This document shows, piece after piece, positions 52,065 to 64,000 of a DNA stretch of 64,000 nucleotides. Source of the DNA: Chloracidobacterium sp. (lineage in GTDB: Bacteria > Acidobacteriota > Blastocatellia > Pyrinomonadales > Pyrinomonadaceae); the NCBI GenBank assembly GCA_016711345.1, contig JADJTD010000001.1:3281001-3345000 (forward strand), read 5' to 3'. The notes beneath the pieces are model-generated. The model was not told the DNA's origin, searched no databases, and saw only the letters and a list, made by a program, of their open reading frames with translations. Position numbers and translations under genes: made by a program. The first letter of the stretch is position 1. The number at the start of each line of letters is the position of its first letter.

Positions 52065-52481
52065 ATGAGCAATTTAACATTTGGAATCATAAAGCCCGAC
52101 GCGGTTCGGGTGGGGAATCAGGGGAAGATCGTTGACCGCATTTTGGGTGCTGGTTTTAAGATCAGGGGGATGAAACTTATTCATCAGACGCGAAAGCAGG
52201 CTGAGGGCTTTTATGCAGTTCACGCTGGTAAGGGCTTTTTTGACGAGCTTTGTGAATTTATGTCGAGCGGGCCTTGTGTCGTGCTTGCGCTTGAGAAAGA
52301 GAATGCGGTTCCCGCTTGGCGCGAGTTGATGGGAGCTACGAATCCGGCCGATGCCGCGGAAGGAACACTCCGCAAGGATTTTGCTTCGTCGATCGGCGAA
52401 AATGCTGTTCACGGTTCGGATTCGGACGAGAATGCGGCTATCGAGATCGCTTATTTCTTTAGTAAACTTGAACTCGTTTAG
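52065..52481 (+). CDS. ndk: Nucleoside diphosphate kinase
   Basis: Transfers the gamma phosphate between nucleoside triphosphates. The 138-residue protein has [10 protein letters not shown] and the phosphorylated His in ENAVHGSDS (about 116), with the RELMGATNP and DFASSIGEN motifs. Separate from the sucD unit by a hypothetical gene. A palindromic repeat follows. Confidence 0.95.
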   Translation: MSNLTFGIIKPDAVRVGNQGKIVDRILGAGFKIRGMKLIHQTRKQAEGFYAVHAGKGFFDELCEFMSSGPCVVLALEKENAVPAWRELMGATNPADAAEGTLRKDFASSIGENAVHGSDSDENAAIEIAYFFSKLELV

Positions 52482-52484
52482 TTC

Positions 52485-52601
52485 AGAGTGCGGGCTTTAG
52501 CGTGTATTCTGTATAATGTCCGAAAGGGATCGAGCGCATGCTTCGTCATTCAAATTAGTGTTTGTAATACTGTAAAAGAAACGGGCTAAAGCCCGCACTC
52601 T
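52485..52601. repeat. Inverted repeat pair, 17-bp perfect ends
   Basis: AGAGTGCGGGCTTTAGC (52485-52501) and its exact inverse (52585-52601) enclose 83 bases; the GTGCGGGCTTT core is shared with family 1. It lies directly between ndk and the next gene, whose start is 8 bases after. Confidence 0.75.
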
Positions 52602-52609
52602 AAACTATT

Positions 52610-53503
52610 ATGAAAAAATGCCCGACTTGCGGAAAGGAATTTGAGGATTCGTTAAAGTTTTGCCAGATCGATGGAGCAGAACTTGTGGAACAGGAAGCTG
52701 CGTTCGATCCGTATGCTACGGTTGTCGGGTATAAATTTGACCCGTCGGCGGACAAAACTACTGAAGCTGTTGAAGACGCTCCTGTTGAAGGCCCTACGGC
52801 GGAAGCCTCGGTGGAAGAGACCGCTGCCGGAGAGTCGCTTATACCTGCCGCGGAACCGGCGATACATGAAACGACCGGCTCGATACCGATCGCTCCGCCT
52901 GATGAGGTGCTTGAGTTGCCGGGTATGGACCCGCTCAAGACTATGTATGTCTCGGAGTCGGAATTGAAAGAAGCTCTTGCCGCTGAGTCGTCAGGCCAAG
53001 CTGACGCAGCTCCGCCGCCGTCTCCATTTGGTATGCCGGACAGCCCTGTCGAACCGTCTGCTCCACCCATGGGCGAAATGGAAACGGTTCTCTCGGACCC
53101 AACGGCGTTGCCTTTCCAGGAACCCGCACCCGTAGCCGAATGGTCACCGCCGCCTGCACCTGATGCAGTATGGCAAAATCAGGAGATCGGTTCGAATACA
53201 CCTTTTCAGCCTCCGCCGGCTGGCGCGGGTGCAGGCGGTGAGAATAAAACGCTGGCGATCGTGTCGCTCGTATGTGGAATTTTGAGCTTGATATGCTGCA
53301 GCTGGTTTGTACCTGCAATAGCGGCGATCGTCATGGGCTTTATTGCACGCGGCAAAGCAAATTCTGACCCAGCTAATTACGGTGGAGCCGGATTGGCAAT
53401 GGGCGGCATTATTACGGGTGGAATTAGCATCCTTGTTGGAATTGTCGTAATTATCCTGTACGTTTTAGGAGCATTTGCCGGAGTTGTGGGCAACAGCTTT
53501 TAG
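52610..53503 (+). CDS. Zinc-ribbon plus DUF4190-like membrane protein
   Basis: A 297-residue protein: N-terminal zinc ribbon (MKKCPTCGKEFEDSLKFC), a long Pro/Glu/Ala-rich linker (about 25-200), then two hydrophobic helices with the DUF4190-type pattern (KTLAIVSLVCGILSLICCSWFVPAIAAIVMG, then GGAGLAMGGIITGGISILVGI). Function unknown; the architecture is common in Acidobacteriota and Actinobacteria from memory. Starts 8 bases after the inverted repeat. Confidence 0.75.
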   Translation: MKKCPTCGKEFEDSLKFCQIDGAELVEQEAAFDPYATVVGYKFDPSADKTTEAVEDAPVEGPTAEASVEETAAGESLIPAAEPAIHETTGSIPIAPPDEVLELPGMDPLKTMYVSESELKEALAAESSGQADAAPPPSPFGMPDSPVEPSAPPMGEMETVLSDPTALPFQEPAPVAEWSPPPAPDAVWQNQEIGSNTPFQPPPAGAGAGGENKTLAIVSLVCGILSLICCSWFVPAIAAIVMGFIARGKANSDPANYGGAGLAMGGIITGGISILVGIVVIILYVLGAFAGVVGNSF

Positions 53504-53515
53504 TAATTCACCTCT

Positions 53516-54037
53516 ATGTCAGTTGTCACAGACGTAATCAAATCTACCGTTGCTGTCATCAAAGGCATGAAGCGCACGATCTCGGAGATACCGCGTGCAA
53601 AATGGACGGTGCAATATCCTGATGTTCCCATCACGGTACAGCCGCGCTATCGCGGCCAGCATTTGCTGCATGTTGACGAGAACGGAAAGGAAAAATGCGT
53701 GGCATGTTATCTGTGTGCAGCGGCTTGCCCTTCGGACTGTATTTATATCGAAGCACAAGACGATGCAAGGCCTTATGCAGAACGCGTAGGACGCGATGAG
53801 CGTTATGCCAAGGTATATAACATCGATTACGGCCGCTGCATCTTTTGCGGATTCTGCGTCGAGGCCTGCCCTAAGGACGCGATCACTCATGGCTACAACT
53901 TCGAACTCTCGGTTTACAACCGAGCCGATCTATTAAAAACCAAAGACGATCTACTTATCACAAAACAGAAGCAATCAAAAAACTATCGAGTTGCTCTGTC
54001 GAGCGAGGATGTTGATTCCGAATATAAAGAAGTCTAG
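53516..54037 (+). CDS. nuoI: NuoI-like 4Fe-4S ferredoxin subunit
   Basis: A 173-residue protein with two 4Fe-4S motifs (CVACYLCAAACP and CIFCGFCVEACP), matching the NADH-quinone oxidoreductase subunit I. The helical N-terminal and C-terminal extensions are typical. Other nuo genes are absent in the window, so this may be an isolated second copy or a relative serving another complex. Symbol is by similarity only. Confidence 0.8.
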   Translation: MSVVTDVIKSTVAVIKGMKRTISEIPRAKWTVQYPDVPITVQPRYRGQHLLHVDENGKEKCVACYLCAAACPSDCIYIEAQDDARPYAERVGRDERYAKVYNIDYGRCIFCGFCVEACPKDAITHGYNFELSVYNRADLLKTKDDLLITKQKQSKNYRVALSSEDVDSEYKEV

Positions 54038-54083
54038 TTAATGCGGAATTCGGAGTGCGGAATGCGGAGTAAAAGCCAAAGCC

Positions 54084-54695
54084 GTGGATTCATTTGACAT
54101 ACCCCCAACACAAAAAGGACGGCAATACGAAATACGAGCACTTGGGCTTCGTGAGTTTGCGGGGCTTAGACGTGACGATGAGCGGCTTGACCCTTTTGAA
54201 TTGGCGTATTATGCCAATCTTTTGGTAATTCCTTTCGAAGAGATCGAAGCTTTAAGTCCTGAAACGGTCGAGCATCTTCTCGGCGGCGGTAAAGAAGCGT
54301 GGTCCGGTGGAGCTGCTTCTCAGACTCTTCCTGACGGCAGAAAACTAATAATCCTAAATCCGACGCACGGTAAAAATCGCCATGCTGCTACATTGATGGA
54401 AGAGATATCTCACGTTTTTCTCGGCCATAAACCTAGCCGACTCGCGATCGAAAATCGTAACAAAGAAGGCAAGATTATCGCCCGCGACTATAACCACGCA
54501 ATAGAAGAAGAGGCTTATTCGACGGGTGCAGCCGCGCTTGTTCCATACACCGCTCTTCGCCGTATGGTTGAACATGGCAAGACGGTAGCGGAGATCGCCC
54601 GGCATTTTTATGTGAGCCGTGCTTTGGTAGAGTATAGGATCAAGGTTTCACGATTATGGGAAACTTACAGTGACAAGGTTTTTCAGGGCGAGTGA
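54084..54695 (+). CDS. IrrE/ImmA-like metallopeptidase-family protein with altered HEXXH
   Basis: A 203-residue protein. The M78-type peptidase helix reads LMEEISHVFLGHK where HEXXH is expected, so the first His ligand is Glu (EEISH); the second His is kept. A distal Glu-rich segment (HAIEEEAYSTGAAALVP) matches the third-ligand helix and the C-terminal segment (GKTVAEIARHFYVSRALVEYRIKVSRLW) forms a helix-turn-helix-like end. Possibly inactive or with altered metal, or a subfamily I recall only loosely. Starts with GTG; its stop overlaps the next gene. Confidence 0.8.
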   Translation: MDSFDIPPTQKGRQYEIRALGLREFAGLRRDDERLDPFELAYYANLLVIPFEEIEALSPETVEHLLGGGKEAWSGGAASQTLPDGRKLIILNPTHGKNRHAATLMEEISHVFLGHKPSRLAIENRNKEGKIIARDYNHAIEEEAYSTGAAALVPYTALRRMVEHGKTVAEIARHFYVSRALVEYRIKVSRLWETYSDKVFQGE

Positions 54696-55993
54696 GTATG
54701 GCCGACAAGGTTAATCAAAAAAATACAGCTAACGAAAAGCTGTCGACGGTCGATAAGCTGCGAATGCTACTCGACATAACCAAGACCATCAGTCGCTCGC
54801 TCGATCTGGACGAGGTGCTCAATCTTGTTATGGATACGCTCGGTTCGTTGTTGCCTTACGACGCAGCGGGAATTTATTTGATCGAATTCAGCCCCGAGAA
54901 CAAAGATCCATATATTTTCAAATCGAAGGTCATCCGCGGATACAAGATCAGTTTTGAGTTGATCGAGCCACGTTTGAAAATGGGCGAAGGGTTTCTGGGA
55001 ACCGTCGCCCAATCAGGCAAGCCGATCATTTCGCATGATGTAAGCAAAGACAGCCGGTACTTTCCCGCCCGCGAACAGACCCGTTCTGAGATGCTTGCTC
55101 CGATCATCTCAAACGACAAGGTCATAGGCGTATTTGATCTCGAAAGCGACGGTCTCGATGCGTATTCCGATGACGATCTTGCTGTCCTTCAGCTTTTGAC
55201 TTCGCAGGTTGCTATCATTATTGAAAAGGTGCGTCTGCACGATCAAGTCGTTGAGAAGAAGCGTTTAGAAGCTCAGTTAGAGATCGCTCGTCAGGTTCAG
55301 ACTGAATTGCTGCCATCGAGCGACCCGAAAATAGACAATTTCGACGTCAGTGCTTACATCTTTCCCGCGGAAGAAGTTTCGGGAGATTATTACGATTGGG
55401 TCAAGGTCTTTGACGATCAGATCGGGATCGTTGTTGCTGATGCAGTTGGCAAGGGCATTCCGGCCGCTCTTTTGATGTCGTTTCTGCGAGCTAGTCTGCG
55501 TTCGTGCGCTCAGATCGGATATGCTCCGCACATCGCATTCTCTAAGGTGAGTAGTTTGCTTTATGACTCGATCGAGGATAACAAATTTATCACTGCGATC
55601 TATGGAATTCTCGATTACACAAACCGGACGTTTGTCTTTTCAAATGCGGGGCATAATCCGCCGCTGCTCATAAAGCCGAATGGTGAATATAGATTTGTTG
55701 AATATGGCGATGTGCCGTTAGGAATGTTCGATGACGCACATTATCATCAGCATTTCATTCGGTTTGAAGAAGATCAGGTGCTTGTCATATACACCGACGG
55801 CATTACCGAGGCGCCAAATCCGACCGGTGAAGAATACGGTCAGGAACGTCTCGCTAAACGTATCCTAGATGGTCTTCAGGTTAATTTGCCCGCCAAGCAA
55901 TTAATAGATCATGTAAGGAAGGGCGTCGCCGATTTTACCGAGCGGAAATTCCTCGATGATGATGGCACGATCTTTATTATCAAGGCGCAGTAA
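54692..55993 (+). CDS. GAF - SpoIIE/RsbU-type serine phosphatase
   Basis: A 433-residue cytoplasmic signalling protein: short helical N terminus, GAF domain (about 25-175), coiled linker (VVEKKRLEAQLEIARQVQTELLPSS), and a PP2C-like SpoIIE domain (about 210-430) with VSGDYYDWVKV, ADAVGKGIPAALLM and YTDGITEAPN. It probably dephosphorylates an anti-anti-sigma factor in a stress or partner-switch pathway; no sigma or anti-sigma genes lie nearby. The start (GTG 54692 or ATG 54698) overlaps the upstream stop. Confidence 0.9.
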   Translation: MSMADKVNQKNTANEKLSTVDKLRMLLDITKTISRSLDLDEVLNLVMDTLGSLLPYDAAGIYLIEFSPENKDPYIFKSKVIRGYKISFELIEPRLKMGEGFLGTVAQSGKPIISHDVSKDSRYFPAREQTRSEMLAPIISNDKVIGVFDLESDGLDAYSDDDLAVLQLLTSQVAIIIEKVRLHDQVVEKKRLEAQLEIARQVQTELLPSSDPKIDNFDVSAYIFPAEEVSGDYYDWVKVFDDQIGIVVADAVGKGIPAALLMSFLRASLRSCAQIGYAPHIAFSKVSSLLYDSIEDNKFITAIYGILDYTNRTFVFSNAGHNPPLLIKPNGEYRFVEYGDVPLGMFDDAHYHQHFIRFEEDQVLVIYTDGITEAPNPTGEEYGQERLAKRILDGLQVNLPAKQLIDHVRKGVADFTERKFLDDDGTIFIIKAQ

Positions 55994-56007
55994 ATCGTGT
56001 AATTGGT

Positions 56008-56063
56008 CCGCACGTTAGTAAGGGCTCCAGCAATTAATACGAGAACCCTTACATACGTGCGGG
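56008..56063. repeat. Palindromic extragenic repeat, family 1, inverted pair
   Basis: CCGCACGTTAGTAAGGG (56008-56024) and CCCTTACATACGTGCGGG (56046-56063) are inverted arms around an AT-rich loop, between the RsbU-type gene and a convergent small gene. Confidence 0.8.
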
Positions 56064-56107
56064 CTACAGACGCTTCCCGCGTTCCTTCAGTTGTTGGAAA
56101 TTGTTTA

Positions 56108-56365
56108 CTAATGAGCCGTGATCGAACAGTGTAGATTATCTCCGCCCGGAACTACCGGAGTAGAATAGTCGTCGTAATTTATCTTGTCGTTCTTTGTCGA
56201 GAACGCGTAAATATCAAATCCATACGCATCCAAAAAATCTGTAAGTTCCTGCGATCTGTCGAGGTAAAGCGTCTCACTAAACCCCAACTCCGCTCTGATC
56301 TCAAGCAAACGCTCAATTACCTCAAGCGGTGCAAAATGGTTATTAGGATCCTTATATGTAGCCAT
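56108..56365 (-). CDS. Small hypothetical protein
   Basis: An 85-residue protein with a helical N-terminal half (APLEVIERLLEIRAELGF) and an acidic C-terminal half (SQELTDFLDAYGFDIYAFS). It has no signal peptide or motif and no clear ribosome site. Composition is protein-like. Family unknown. A 125-base gap to 56489 follows with nothing recognised. Confidence 0.5.
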   Translation of the reverse strand: MATYKDPNNHFAPLEVIERLLEIRAELGFSETLYLDRSQELTDFLDAYGFDIYAFSTKNDKINYDDYSTPVVPGGDNLHCSITAH

Positions 56366-56489
56366 TAGGTTTGTCGTGGTTCAAAGCCCGATCGTTTTCA
56401 GGCTCAGTTTAGATTACGCAGAATATGGAAAGGTTGTTACCTTTTCGCTGTGGAAGCAGCTTTTTTTGAAGATCTCTAAGTGGGCTTTC

Positions 56490-57353
56490 TTATCTGATAA
56501 ACCGTAGGATCGCGGCGGTTTGTTCCTGTCCTTCAAGCGATTTTAGAAAGGGTTCAAGGATCAGTATTACCGACTGAATCCCGTTAAATAGTGTGTGAAG
56601 AATAATGCATGGCAGTAAATTCTTGCTTTTTACCCTGATCGCCGTGAGTGTCAGGCTGAGGAGCGTAAGCAGAAAGATCGTCGAATAACTCGGCCAATAC
56701 TGCGGCCAATGGATCGCAGAAAAGAGAAAAGTGACGAAGAAAAATGCGGCTGGAACGCCGAATTTACGTTGGAAAGCCGAATACAGAACGCCGCGGTAGG
56801 TGACCTCTTCTACTAAGGGAGCAGTAAATGTCGCTAAAAAGGCGACGATGTAAACAGCGGTGCGGGAACTTTGCAGGATCCTGAGAAGATCGTTCTCTTG
56901 TTCAGGAAAGAACCTGCTGACAAGAGATGCAGCAGCAAGGAACCCAAAAAGGATTATACAATAGTGCCACCATGCAAATCCACCTTTTTCCCAGCCGAGC
57001 ATTTGGCGGAATGAAAACTTCCGAACGCGTGTAATTACAAGCCACGCAACCAGGAGAGTAAGGAGGTGAGCCGGGATAACGGCCACGATCTGTAAGACGA
57101 TAGATGTGGGATCAGTCTTGGCAAATTCGACGATCTGGTCAGTCTCGGTTATCGGTACGTCGAGCGAGGCCAAATATGGAAGGAGGAAAATGCTCGGAAT
57201 GACCAGAATGAAAAACACGCTTGCGATCCAAACGCCTGTCGCTTCTAAAACCGTCCATGGCGGATTGTCCGGACTTGCTACATTGTCCGGCACAGTCGGT
57301 TCTTCTGGTAAGGGAAGTCGTGAATAATACTCGCCCTGGTTGATATTCTGCAC
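56490..57353 (-). CDS. CPBP-family intramembrane metalloprotease (Abi/Rce1-like)
   Basis: A 287-residue membrane protein with about eight helices. The CPBP signature is present: APLVEEVTYRGVLYSAF (paired Glu and Arg), IHWPQYWP (His), and the distal ILHTLFN (His). Family members are intramembrane proteases or bacteriocin-immunity proteins. The GTG start at 57353 leaves a Pro/Asn-rich cytoplasmic N terminus of about 35 residues. Stands alone. Confidence 0.9.
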   Translation of the reverse strand: MQNINQGEYYSRLPLPEEPTVPDNVASPDNPPWTVLEATGVWIASVFFILVIPSIFLLPYLASLDVPITETDQIVEFAKTDPTSIVLQIVAVIPAHLLTLLVAWLVITRVRKFSFRQMLGWEKGGFAWWHYCIILFGFLAAASLVSRFFPEQENDLLRILQSSRTAVYIVAFLATFTAPLVEEVTYRGVLYSAFQRKFGVPAAFFFVTFLFSAIHWPQYWPSYSTIFLLTLLSLTLTAIRVKSKNLLPCIILHTLFNGIQSVILILEPFLKSLEGQEQTAAILRFIR

Positions 57354-57442
57354 TTAAAAGAGTTTAGCCAGAGAACAAAGAAGTTCCAAGTTCGGTGTTT
57401 CGTATTTGCGATTTGGAGCAAGACGATATAACCTAAAATCCC

Positions 57443-58246
57443 GTGGAGTTACACGGCAAAAATCCCCAACAAAATGTGATCGCAATTGTTCCCTCACGCT
57501 ATTCGTCTGTGCGTTTACCGGGGAAAATGTTGCTTGAGATTGCTGGGAAACCTTTGATTTTACACACTTTAGGGCAAGCGGCTAAGGCTCGGAACGTCGC
57601 TCGTGTAATAGTTGCGACCGATGACGAACGGATATTTAGTGTTGTCACGGAAAACGGCGGCGAAGCGGTGATGACCTCAGCCGAACACCGATCTGGCAGC
57701 GACCGTCTCGCCGAGGTTGCAGAAAATTTACCTGCTGACTCGATAATTGTAAATGTTCAAGGTGACGAGCCGACGATCTCGCCGCGAACTATCGAGGCGG
57801 CGGTTGAGGCTTTTATCAACGATCCTGCGGCCGATATTGCTACGACATCAGAGGCCATTACCGAACTGGACGAGTTAATGAACGGAAATGTCGTGAAAGT
57901 TGTGACAAACGGCGATGGATACGCGGTTTATTTTTCGCGTTCGCCAATCCCGTTTCCACGTGACGCTTCGATGAGATATGACGGTGATATAAAAAAGGCG
58001 ATATTGAACGAGCCTGAGTTGATGTCGCTTTTCCGTAAACACACCGGGCTTTATGTTTATCGACGTGAATATTTGCTCGAATTTACAAAATTACCGCAGT
58101 CAAAACTTGAGAAGATCGAAATGCTCGAGCAGTTGCGGGCGCTTGAGAATGGAGCAAAGATCAAGGTTGTTGAAGTAGATGACCCGTCAATTGGCGTCGA
58201 TACGCCGGCGGATCTTGAACGCGTTAGGAAATTGATCGAGGGCTAA
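57443..58246 (+). CDS. kdsB: 3-deoxy-manno-octulosonate cytidylyltransferase
   Basis: Activates KDO with CTP for LPS inner core. The 267-residue protein has the N-terminal nucleotide loop IVPSRYSSVRLPGKML, VQGDEPTISP, YFSRSPIPFPRD and GLYVYRREYLLEF. Starts with GTG at 57443. First gene of a run kdsB, small membrane protein, pyrG, kdsA, M1-like, kdsC. Confidence 0.94.
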   Translation: MELHGKNPQQNVIAIVPSRYSSVRLPGKMLLEIAGKPLILHTLGQAAKARNVARVIVATDDERIFSVVTENGGEAVMTSAEHRSGSDRLAEVAENLPADSIIVNVQGDEPTISPRTIEAAVEAFINDPAADIATTSEAITELDELMNGNVVKVVTNGDGYAVYFSRSPIPFPRDASMRYDGDIKKAILNEPELMSLFRKHTGLYVYRREYLLEFTKLPQSKLEKIEMLEQLRALENGAKIKVVEVDDPSIGVDTPADLERVRKLIEG

Positions 58247-58525
58247 ATGGGTGACTGGATCGGACTCGGATTTTTTATCTTGCTAATTGTCGGAGTGGTG
58301 ATCGGCTTGAGAGCGCTTAGCAAACCCAGAATGACAACATCTGACGAGTTTGAACGCAATGCCGCCGAAGGAACGACAATGCTTGGGGCGAGCATGAATG
58401 CACTTAACGAATTGATGAATCCGTCAGAGGCCAAGGCCAAAGAGGTTATTACACAAATGAAAGAGGGCCGCTATCAAAAGAAGAAACGTGAAGGAAAAGC
58501 GGGCGGCCTAAATGAAAATCTGTGA
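58247..58525 (+). CDS. Small single-helix membrane protein
   Basis: A 92-residue protein with one N-terminal transmembrane helix (IGLGFFILLIVGVVIGLRAL) and a charged helical cytoplasmic tail rich in Glu/Lys ending KREGKAGGL. Its ATG immediately follows the kdsB stop, so it is translationally linked to the KDO genes. No family recognised; perhaps an envelope accessory. Confidence 0.7.
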   Translation: MGDWIGLGFFILLIVGVVIGLRALSKPRMTTSDEFERNAAEGTTMLGASMNALNELMNPSEAKAKEVITQMKEGRYQKKKREGKAGGLNENL

Positions 58526-58565
58526 TCTTTTTTCTGTTTCGGAATAGATGATAGATTTTAGATGA

Positions 58566-60296
<1,731 letters not shown>

Positions 60297-60353
60297 GTTG
60301 AACCGCAGATAGACACAGTTGAGCAGATTTTGAACTCAATTTATCTGTGCTAA

Positions 60354-63481
<3,128 letters not shown>

Positions 63482-63484
63482 ACT

Positions 63485-63994
63485 ATGGTCGGAAATGATA
63501 TGCTGGCGGATATTCGCGCCCGTGCAAAGAAGATCAAATTGTTATTAATGGACTGTGACGGCGTTCTCACTGACGGCCGTCTTTATTTTTCCGCCGTTGG
63601 AGAAGAACTAAAGGTCTTTCATGCCCGTGACGGACAGGGAATAGTTGATTGGCACAATACAGGTTCTAGGTCCGGAGTTATTTCTGGGCGAAATTCTCCT
63701 ATCGTTGAAATGCGAATGAAGCAGCTTGGTGTCGAGTTTATTTGGCAAGGCCGAAAAGAAAAAGTCTCGGCTCTGAAAGAAATTATCGCGGCGGCGAACG
63801 TTGAACCTGAAGAGGTCGCCTTCATTGGCGACGATACGCCAGACGCAGAGGTGTTTCCACTGGTTGGGCTGGCAATAGCCGTTGGGGATGCTCACGAAGC
63901 TGTTAAGGCCGCCGCGCACTATGTAACGCAGAAAGACGGAGGGAGCGGTGCGGTGCGGGAACTGATCGATATGTTGATGGCCGCAAAAATTTGA
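63485..63994 (+). CDS. kdsC: 3-deoxy-manno-octulosonate-8-phosphatase
   Basis: Removes phosphate from KDO-8-phosphate. The 169-residue HAD-type enzyme has LLLMDCDGVLTDGRLYF (nucleophile Asp), VISGRNSPIVEM, Lys in GRKEKVSALKE and FIGDDTPDAEVFP. It carries no cap domain, as expected for KdsC. It follows the M1-like gene by 3 bases. The window ends 6 bases after its stop. Confidence 0.93.
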   Translation: MVGNDMLADIRARAKKIKLLLMDCDGVLTDGRLYFSAVGEELKVFHARDGQGIVDWHNTGSRSGVISGRNSPIVEMRMKQLGVEFIWQGRKEKVSALKEIIAAANVEPEEVAFIGDDTPDAEVFPLVGLAIAVGDAHEAVKAAAHYVTQKDGGSGAVRELIDMLMAAKI

Positions 63995-64000
63995 AAGACG

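Overview
The window looks like a chromosomal segment of a diderm (LPS-bearing) bacterium, most likely an Acidobacteriota of the Blastocatellia/Pyrinomonadaceae type. The support is gene content (KDO pathway genes, OmpA-like protein, 2TM/MacB-type permeases, many small secreted proteins of unknown function with Ala-Gln type signal cleavage sites), moderate GC, and frequent TTG/GTG starts. The genus-level guess is inference, since there is no rRNA or other marker to settle it. No tRNA, rRNA or CRISPR array was seen.

Layout. 1-1440: minus-strand membrane GGDEF (EAL continuing outside) gene with an apparent frameshift. 2027-5037: OmpA-like protein and three small secreted proteins. 5040-8330: AT-richer accessory island with an orphan RelA/SpoT-type synthetase, three tiny genes, a candidate small RNA with its own promoter and terminator, and an IS1595-family insertion sequence. 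8344-8784: a secreted repeat peptide with six GIIVAG copies behind a sigma-54-like promoter. 8802-13303: cysteine desulfurase, then a radical SAM/SPASM - diacylglycerol glycosyltransferase-like - SDR cluster. 13343-18112: assorted small secreted proteins, a BamB-like beta-propeller, a strict 21-nt degenerate tandem array and an Asn-rich secreted protein. 18280-22614: glnE (with a palindromic element inside the gene and a repeat supplying its stop codon), an RluA-type pseudouridine synthase and TerC. 22800-24986: a large repeat propeller. 25032-29724: pyrimidine genes pyrR-pyrB-(DinB-like)-pyrC on the minus strand and pyrD on the plus strand. 30151-34604: consensus promoter followed by yceD-rpmF-fabH-fabD-acpP-fabF. 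34697-36438: etfB-etfA. 36577-38030: a tandemly duplicated secreted-protein gene. 38203-46085: class-III aminotransferase, DUF255 thioredoxin-like protein, Ala-rich lipoprotein, degenerate GGDEF protein, beta-CASP nuclease, AraC regulator. 46167-49733: DUF6265-like protein, a CAP-domain gene broken by an in-frame TAG, and two MacB-like permeases. 50404-55993: sucD, ndk, zinc-ribbon/DUF4190 protein, NuoI-like ferredoxin, IrrE/ImmA-like protein, RsbU-type phosphatase. 56108-57353: small hypothetical and CPBP protease. 57443-63994: kdsB - small membrane protein - pyrG - kdsA - degenerate M1-peptidase-like protein - kdsC, an LPS inner-core (KDO) operon.

Cross-cutting observations: at least two families of palindromic extragenic repeats are scattered through the window (a GCCCGCAC...AGTAAGGGC family and a CGATAGCGACTGGG family), one of them inside glnE. 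Several genes carry degenerate active sites (SSDEF instead of GGDEF, EEISH instead of HEXXH, an M1-like fold without HEXXH). The most unusual items are the GIIVAG repeat peptide with its sigma-54-like promoter, the candidate small RNA next to the IS, the RelA/SpoT island, and the exact 21-nt array.
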